From Ascaris suum (Eukaryota > Nematoda > Chromadorea > Rhabditida > Ascarididae), in the NCBI GenBank assembly GCA_013433145.1, contig CM024184.1, positions 1,922,137 through 1,986,136 of the forward strand: a stretch of 64,000 nt of DNA. Reading direction: 5' to 3'. Shown here piece after piece: positions 55,907-64,000 of the stretch (position 1 is the first letter of the stretch; the number at the start of each line of letters is the position of its first letter). The notes below the pieces were generated by a model. That model ran no database searches. It worked only from the letters and a program-made list of their open reading frames with translations, and had not been told where the DNA came from. The position numbers were made by a program, and so were the translations under genes.

Positions 55907-58670
55907 AAAAAAATTGAAGTTTAAGCATCGTTTAGTACCGTTGCTGTCTGAAAGTACACTTCATTGATTATGAAAAGTGCTTCTGTTAAAACTCCCCAAA
56001 ATTTTGAATTTCTCTATTAAAGTTCGGGGTTGTGGCCGTCTATTTGGGATTTAAAATCTCTATGACTCATTTACATGGTTTTACTTTCGTCAAAAAACGT
56101 GTCGCGATGTTTTGTATACATTGTACGACCAAACGATGCTGATGAATTTACTGGTGAATTTCTAAAAAAAAAACATGACTCCGGAGTCGTTCGTCATTGT
56201 TCCGGAATCGTTTAGAATTGGTGAGCATTCTCGCAATTTTCTCTCGTCTTTTTAAGCGATGAACATTGAGCTTAAATAAACAAAGTGCAGCAGCGACAAA
56301 CAACTCTGAAAAGCTTAACAAACGAGTGAATTCGATTTTCTTCGTTGAAAAATAGCTTAGTCTGCCTTTTTATATTTCACTAAATCTCGATCGTCTCAAC
56401 GGCTGAATCCGACATTCAAAATTTTCTGAATTTTATCGTTGGCGATCGATTTACCTCTATACTAATTCGATGATCAATTTGATCTTATCGATTAAATGCA
56501 AAACTTTTGCAGCATATTTTTAAAAATTAAAAACGCTTAAATCACTGCTACTTGAAACATGAATTCGAAGAAGAAAACTCATATTTCATACAGCAATCGG
56601 AAAGCTCAAAACAATAAATTATTCTACTTCAAAAAAAAAACATCTCCTACAAGATGCCCCAAATGCCAGATGTGATGCAACAACATTCGTTGCAATATTC
56701 GATCATTATAATGGAGCAATCGCATAGACCTTTTTTTAAGCATTTGCCGAATCAGTCGACTATTTTTAATATCTCTCTTCAAAAATAAAGTTCTCTGGTG
56801 TTAAAATGTGTTCCACTCTAGTGGACTTTCGTCATCGTTATTTTTACCTCTATTCTGAGCAGTTACCTATGAAGAAGTTCAGTTTATTCTTAATTATTGG
56901 GATGCGAAAAAAAAAAGATCGCAAAAATGGTCGACAATATTTAACGACTTTCGATGAAACACCTTAAACATACATTCTTCTAGTTGTTCATTATCGCACT
57001 TGTTTACTAGAATTAGCAACTAGAAGGAGCAATTTTCGGATGCGATTTTCCAAAATTAGCATCCTAACGAGCTGCTATATCTTCACAATGAGCGGTATAT
57101 TCAAAAAAAAGGCATTAATCTGCACTTCACACTATAATGTAATCCAACTTAGGGGCATTTAAAAAGCGCCAAACGGTATATACGTTTCAAAAAAATACGC
57201 CTAAGGGTGTGTTGCTCTGTGGACATATAAAAAGAAAAGAGATAAGTCATACAAAACAGTGGATGTTATTATTCGAGGTGATTACACGCCTTAAAAATCA
57301 CCTCAATGTTGCTATAGTATACTCGAAAATGAGACGGCCACAATTCCCGGATGGCATCGAGAATAAATTGCTCTATGCACATGGCTCGAAGTGTTTGCGC
57401 ATATTCCTCATATGACCTTTAAGCAGTTGTCTACAAACAATAACAACAAATTGTGTGAATATTAACTATTAGCCCTAAGGGAATCACTATACTACATCGC
57501 TCGTTCGTTGCTTATAGCTTATTTGTTCATTTGTAAATTTTTATGAGCCTAAAAGAAGTAATTATTATTGTTATATTGGACTCTTCTAATTAAATGTTTA
57601 TGCGTAAATAAATTTTTTCTAAAGTTTGTTAAATAGCATAAAAAAAGCATTAATCAAGTTGATATTTTCACAACATGAAAACTTCAATCGCAATGATTAA
57701 AGATCGGAAGTTTTTTTTGACAGTTGTTTTTGCTCTCAATTCATTCTTGAAAGATGAGAGCAAGTTGAAAACTGATTTTTTTTTCGATCATAAATTGGTG
57801 GAAAAATATGCCATAGTTAGTTGCGAATCACGATCTCAAAGAATGTAGACAATTAGTGTTCAAGGAGGAGACCTTATCGTGGATGGATTACACCTACAAG
57901 ATTGTTACAGGTATAATCGTTGTAGCGTATTATACCTTCATTGTTCTAGCGCCTTAGGCAAATTGGTTGAAACTATTCAACAAACACGGAGACGCACAAT
58001 GATATGACATAATGTTGCCATAGAAAAGTTTGTGTGGTAGTTTGAATATCACCGAGAAAGCTTGCCTAATAGGCTGATCGGATATTCGACTTTTGCCGAA
58101 CCAATAAACAGATCAACCGATTACACAAATAATCAAAATCAATGGCACAACTTCTAATAAAAAGCCATACACAATATCAACGATTCCTACAAATTATCAA
58201 GCAAAAAAACTCGATATTATCAATGAAGAATCACCTATAAAGAAATTGCATATGAAAATTTCACATCGTACTTAAATATGCATATTTCATATTGCAAGAT
58301 ATGATTTCATGCATAAAATTTCATTGCCGCAACTTGACCTTTCATAAGTTCGAGCTCTCGCTAAACTCAACTATACACAAACAAATATATGCAAACATAA
58401 AATGAGCAACAACCACAATGAATAAAGCAACATTACAGCTGATGAATGAAAAACGCAATGGAGGCGTTGCTGGAATGTGAACGGCGAGATGCCACAGTGA
58501 TGAGTATTGCCTAAAAGGAATGTTGCCCATCGTTTTAGCGAATGAAACGCCTCACAACGATAACAATGCCTCAATAATGATCACTTATAGACACTTATCA
58601 CTTATCAATCATTCGAATATACAATTTGATATAAATGGAGTACATTCTATGTGATGTAATTATAAAAGTA

Positions 58671-58715
58671 CCGTAAAACTTCGAAAATAAGCCCCGGGGT
58701 TATAACCGATTATAT
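58671..58715. repeat. Possible transposon-end relic, second copy
   Basis: TACCGTAAAACTTCGAAAAT then AAGCCCCGGGG resembles the sequence at 14277. Confidence 0.4.
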
Positions 58716-60302
58716 ATGCTTGCAAAAAAAAAAGATTTATCTTCAAATAGAAACTTTTTTTTTGATGAGTATATAAATATGAAATTTCATAGATCCACAA
58801 AAAAAAATTGCATATTTAAAAGGGGAGATTTATTTTAACAGTGGCGATAATTTATCGACAAATTTGTTAGTGCAAAACAATCTACTATAACGAATTTTTC
58901 TTTTTTTTTTTTAAAGCTATCAAAAGAAAATTTTCATGAATAGACGCTAAATTGTATACATTCGTTAAAGAATTCGGCGATTGATCTTCAGCATATCAAA
59001 GAAATCCGATCTCAGCTTATATCCGTGTTTTTTTTTTCTCGCTGAGAAAATTTTGTTGAAAAACGAAGAAAAATTCAATACTTGAAATTAATATTTGCGG
59101 ATATATTTTGATGGAATTTTTCCATTTTATTAAATCAATTTTTGGATAGATGTAAAAATTTTTCGAATATTTTAATGATTATAAAGTTTAATATCTCAAA
59201 TTTTTCTTTCTCGAAGAAAAAAAAAAATTTAACGCCTTCGTTGCATTTATATTTAAAAGTTTAAAATAATATAATCATAAAAAATTGAATGTAAAAATTA
59301 AAGTTATTTTTATTTTACTCGTAGGAAATTTTTTTTTGTTGTTGTTGTTGTTGAAAATATTCAGCGACTATACTTGCATTTAGTGCACTAAACAAGAAAA
59401 CCTAGTTTTTCTTTGTGTGTTTGTATGGTGCGGGGAGAGGATGAAGGAGGAGGAAGGGAATTTCATATCAACCTACAAAATTCGATCACTGCTTCTCGAG
59501 CTTTCAGTTTGCCGTCGTAAAAATGGGAAAATCCTTATATTTCATAGGAGAAATTTGAATTCGAAACACTGAAAAAAAAAAAAAAAAAAAACGACGAAAC
59601 AAGAACAGTTCGATTAAATTGCATTAGAAGGGCAAAAAGAGCCCAGCGATCACACCTTCAGCGAATTTCCCATTGAAGAGGGGAATTCCTTTACCCATAA
59701 GAAAGGGGATCGAATAAAGTTCAGGATGCTACAAAATAGCACTCTAATGATGATTTCATGCTTCGACGACTATTCTCCATGAGTAGAGAAATAGACGTTC
59801 GAAAAACAGTTAGTTTTCCTTCTACGTCTCATTAGATGAAGGCTTGCCCCCTCCCCCATTTTTTTGCGTTTTCCACCACCGCCCTTCTTCCCTCTCCCCT
59901 CCTCCCCCCCACCCCATCTCCCCTCCACTCGAAGAAATGTTTGCTCACTGAGTACATGCTAAAGTCTTGTTGTGCGTAAATTTCTCTACTGTACTAGCCA
60001 ACGTTACTGTTTGCTGTTGGTGCTCTATGACCGCCCCATAAGCAATATCTGACTAAGTGGTGCCATCACTAGTACCTTCCTCATATCAATTCATGCGAAT
60101 TTATTCCTTCCTCTTCCTGCGTTTTTTTTTCATTTATTTTCTCATTCCAATATTTCATAGAATGGTGAAATTTGCATAACGGAAAATTATTATATCCATA
60201 AATTCCGTTATCAATAAATTTTTTTTCGAATCGTTTATTCATAATGAGAAGAGAATATGATATTTTACAGCAAATAAACAATATTGCCATAGAGAAAGCA
60301 AT

Positions 60303-60372
60303 AGTTCTCGAAGTTCTCGACGTTCTCGAAGCTCTCGATATTTTCGAAGTTCTCGACGTTTCGAAGTTCGAG
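60303..60372 (+). repeat. TTCTCGAAG/TTCTCGACG tandem repeat
   Basis: Nine- to twelve-base units of GTTCTCGA(A/C)G recur about six times. The frame through them reads as a Leu/Glu/Val/Asp repeat. Confidence 0.85.
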
Positions 60373-60942
60373 CAATTTTCAAAGCGCTTTATTTTTACAT
60401 TAGATTATCCGAAAATTGTGGAAAATTTTTGCGCATTTTCTAATTGCTTCAATTAACACCATTGCAATACTCGAATGCAAAAGCATTTTCGTAATTTAAT
60501 GCAAATCGGCTTCGTGTAAAATTTTGACCTTTTCTATAAGTATAATAATGCTAATGAAAACTTTTAGTCTTGAAATTTGGGCAATTCAAAAAAAAATCGA
60601 TTTTGTGAGATTTAAATAATTTTTTAGCGAAGAAATTTTGAAAAAAATTTTTTTATTTGATTATGAAAATTTTCGAGAAAAATCGATTAAATTCTATAAA
60701 TTTTAGAGAATTTTCAAAGAAAAAAAAATTTCTCAATACAATTTTTATAAATTTCTAAGAAATAAACTTTATAAATCAATTAATTAGAGAAAAAAAAATT
60801 TTTTTTTAAAATTATTTCCTACAAAAAGAAAAAACAAATAATTAAAATCGAAGCATTTTCTAGAAGTAATTCTATGCAATTATGTATAGAGATCTTTTTT
60901 TTTCGACAGAATCACTTTTCGATTAGTTGACCATCATATAAT

Positions 60943-61073
60943 TGATATTATGCATAATATGATCATATGATATTATGCATATGATATTATGCATATGACG
61001 TAATTGATATTATGCATATGATATAATTAATATTATGCATATGATATAATTGATATTATGCATAAAATATGAT
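60943..61073 (+). repeat. Tandem repeat of GATATTATGCATATGATATA type
   Basis: Six or so copies of an ATATTATGCATAT core with ATATAATT(G/A) spacers; ATGCAT is itself palindromic. Confidence 0.9.
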
Positions 61074-61435
61074 CTCATTATAAAATACATGCAAATTTAT
61101 TCGTTATATTTTAATCTCTGTAATTCTGTTCGAAATTCAACGATCAATGTGATATTGATCAAATGATCGATCTTTGCAAAAAAAAAGAGGTAAATTTAGC
61201 ATATAAATGTGTAAACGCATTAATTAATGATTGTTTTTCCAAAAAGCAAAACATATAAAATTCGATGATTTATATTCGCTTTTTTTTAGACGAATAATCT
61301 GAATGTTTGCATATTTTTCACTTATTACAGTTTTGATGATAAAATAAAAACGACTAATGCTGCAAAGTCAATATTATATATCGTTGCATAAGTGAAACGA
61401 ATTGAAATTAACTCGATAACTGCAACCGAATTTGA

Positions 61436-61530
61436 TATAAAATTTAATTTAATTTAATTTAATTTAATTTAATTTAATTTAATTTAATTTATTTAATTAA
61501 TTTAATTAATTTAATTTAATTCAATTCAAT
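61436..61530 (+). repeat. (TTTAA)n microsatellite
   Basis: AATTT pentamer repeated, breaking down at the right into TTTAATTAA and TTCAA variants. Confidence 0.95.
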
Positions 61531-62203
61531 TCAGCTGATAAAATCTATCGGCTTTTACGATAGATCTATGAATAATTTGACTGGAACACTTAAGTTTTTC
61601 AAAAAAAAAAACTCGAAAATTTAAATATTCAAAAAATTCTTCGAATTATATTCTTCACTAGAAAGTTTTTCAAATCAAGCTAGAGTATGAAATAAATGTT
61701 ATGGCTAATAACGAAAGAAGTTGAAAGACCAATCAATATGAAGCATTACAGTTCATGTTCAGAGCAGCTATAGTAGATAAATACAACGAAATGCTGTTAC
61801 AAAATATGATTGAAAAATAAATAAAATAATTAATTTTTGCAGACATAAGTGCGCCTCATTATGAACAATAATAAGTGGGAAAACGCATCAAGATAAGCTC
61901 GCACAATATGTGCTTTTGCATTCCGCTCATTCGAATAACCAACTTCATAAGTCACTAATAAATAATAATAAATATGATAGAAATACCTTCTTATATTGAG
62001 TAATTTGACCGCTTGCATTATTTGTCGAAAATGAAAAGCGTCCTAATCATATCCCCATAGGCATAAACGAAAAACCGATCGATATAATATGTTTGTGAGT
62101 TTTATCCACCTTTGCAAATCTTCGATATTTGCAAACAAAGCTGGAGTACTTTATATCGATCAAATTTCAAAGATCGATCTTTGAATTATACACAGACATG
62201 AAA

Positions 62204-62265
62204 TTATCAGACACACAGACAGACAGACACACAGACAAACATATATGCATACACACATACGTATA
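62204..62265 (+). repeat. ACAGACAGACAC simple repeat
   Basis: ACACAGACAG units followed by ATACACACATACGTAT. Confidence 0.85.
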
Positions 62266-62833
62266 GATATATAAGCTAAGCTTTGCGCATATAAATCTGC
62301 AAAAAAAAAAATGTATAAAGAGGCATGAATGAAAGCATATAACCTGCAGAATTGTGGTCAACGAGCGATATTGCGGATGTTGCAATTGGCATAGAGGAAA
62401 ACACTCTTAGCATTCACCAACATGCTTTAATATATCGAAACATCGATTAATTTAATCTATTTTAACGGCCAAAAAGAAAAAAAAAATATTTTAGTGGAAA
62501 TGCAATATTGCCGACATTCTTATCAACGAAATTCGTTACAAATGCAAAAAATAATAAATGAAAGAATGCTTCTTTTCTTTTTTTTTCATTTTCTGAAAAC
62601 TTTTGATTAAATTATATCGAAGCTTGAAATATTAGAAAGAGACAAAATTATTTCATTCGAATAGATTTCTTTTCTTTTCTCGAGATAATTATATTCATTA
62701 ACTCACCTTATGATCATAAGGATAAGATAAAACTGGTATATACGAAGAAATAGTAAGCGACATCCTTCTAAATATTTCAGAGAAATTACTTGGTTTTACC
62801 ACTAATTTAGCGGAACACCTTTTCATTTTTTGA

Positions 62834-62942
<109 letters not shown>

Positions 62943-63102
62943 TGACCATATATATTTGCATAAATATATAATATAAATATTATATATCTGATTTATTGGA
63001 AAATACGTATATTGTTTGTGCATGATATGTTGAAATTTCCACCTGCAATAAATTGTTGAGTCAAGATTTTGATTAAATTTCCAAAAAGACGTATATTTTG
63101 TA

Positions 63103-63162
63103 TATATATATGCAATAATATAATTTATTAATATATTATATATATATATTTATATATATATA

Positions 63163-63195
<33 letters not shown>
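63103..63195. repeat. Interrupted (TA)n microsatellite
   Basis: TA runs interrupted by TTTA, AATA and TGCAATA, presumably an older, decaying array. Confidence 0.9.
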
Positions 63196-63199
<4 letters not shown>

Positions 63200-64000
63200 T
63201 GAGACATTAATCGACGAGTAAGATAATAAAAGCTGCAAATTTAACCTACAGTTCGCAATTCCAATGTTCTTTCGAAGATGTACTTCATATGTGAAGCACT
63301 CAAAATTCGGCTCAATAGAGATGATTTGGATTGCCTCTTCTAACTCGTAATAACCAATTATTAAACGAAAGTCATAGTTGACCGTAGAAAATCGTAAAGT
63401 GCTTTTTCACATGCAATTTCCCACTTTTCATCTACAAAAATTGCAATTTCATTTAGCTAATGAAAGAGAAAAAAAAGAATTCTTTTTACGAAAATGAAAA
63501 ATTTTTTTTAAATGGAATTTTATGAATTCTATTAGATATTTGATAAAATATTTCGATATTGATGAAAATGGGAAATGAATTAATAAAATATAAAATTAGT
63601 AATTAAATAAAATAAAAATTAAATAATAATTTTCCCATAATTATTTCTCTATACTCGATTGTATTTTATTCAATTAATATTTAAATATTTCACAATATAA
63701 CTAGAGTTAAATCGATTAGTGAAATTGTTGAATTACAATAAATTTTAATTTTTTTTTGGAGATATTGAAAGGAATTTCATAAAATGATAGAAAAGTAATA
63801 TATAACAATATAAAATTATTAAAACTATTGTTTGGATTGATTTTGCATGAAAAAATATGAAAATTTAACGATTTACTTCAAAAGGAAAATCCATATTTTC
63901 CATTATCTTCATCCGACTCATCTATTCTCTCTTTTTCTCCTTTTCTCTCTTCACTTTCGACGAATTCTTCCCCTAATCTTCACTATTTTTACTATCTGAA

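Noticed and set aside
57209..57415. 68-codon plus-strand open frame
   Set aside because: No motif, no splice partner, and includes a local inverted repeat.
58342..58574. Two overlapping minus-strand open frames with hydrophobic segments
   Set aside because: No family resemblance, and neither has supporting exons.

Overview
This is eukaryotic nuclear DNA, very AT-rich, with small exons scattered among long introns, many poly(A)/poly(T) runs and at least eight long (TA)n arrays. I read it as a nematode. The best gene is a mitochondrial ribosomal protein S16 of the nematode type. Next to it is a receptor of the IL-17R/SEFIR family, also known from nematodes. Several genes begin just after sequences that look like splice acceptors with no visible upstream exon, as expected if transcripts are trans-spliced. 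The species cannot be named from sequence alone.

Layout. 1-13.4 kb: a minus-strand gene whose product resembles the COG4339 HD-superfamily phosphohydrolase-like family, with a first exon at 13.3 kb and a first intron of about 7.7 kb. 13.4-20.1 kb: mostly non-coding, with repeats and a weak minus-strand exon pair with a CUB-like signature (17.7-18.7 kb). 20.155-22.356 kb: plus-strand mrps-16 in three exons. 22.44-34.87 kb: plus-strand single-pass IL-17 receptor-like gene of about 11 exons (ectodomain, membrane helix, SEFIR domain, acidic tail). 38.24-42.57 kb: plus-strand C2H2 zinc-finger gene of six exons and about 587 residues with seven fingers. 45.3-48.34 kb: minus-strand calmodulin-like EF-hand gene in three confident exons, with its last exon unresolved. 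48.4-64 kb: no gene I can support, only repeats, microsatellites and one decayed-looking coding stretch near 53.5-54.0 kb.

The gene models were made by eye from splice signals, reading phase and family resemblance. Within mrps-16, the receptor and the zinc-finger gene the chosen introns keep phase from the chosen start to the stop, which is the main support. The genes have unrelated functions. The one link suggested by position is mrps-16 and the receptor, which lie head-to-tail with at most a very short gap, so an operon or shared transcription unit is possible. No CRISPR array, rRNA, complete tRNA, intact transposon or viral element was seen.
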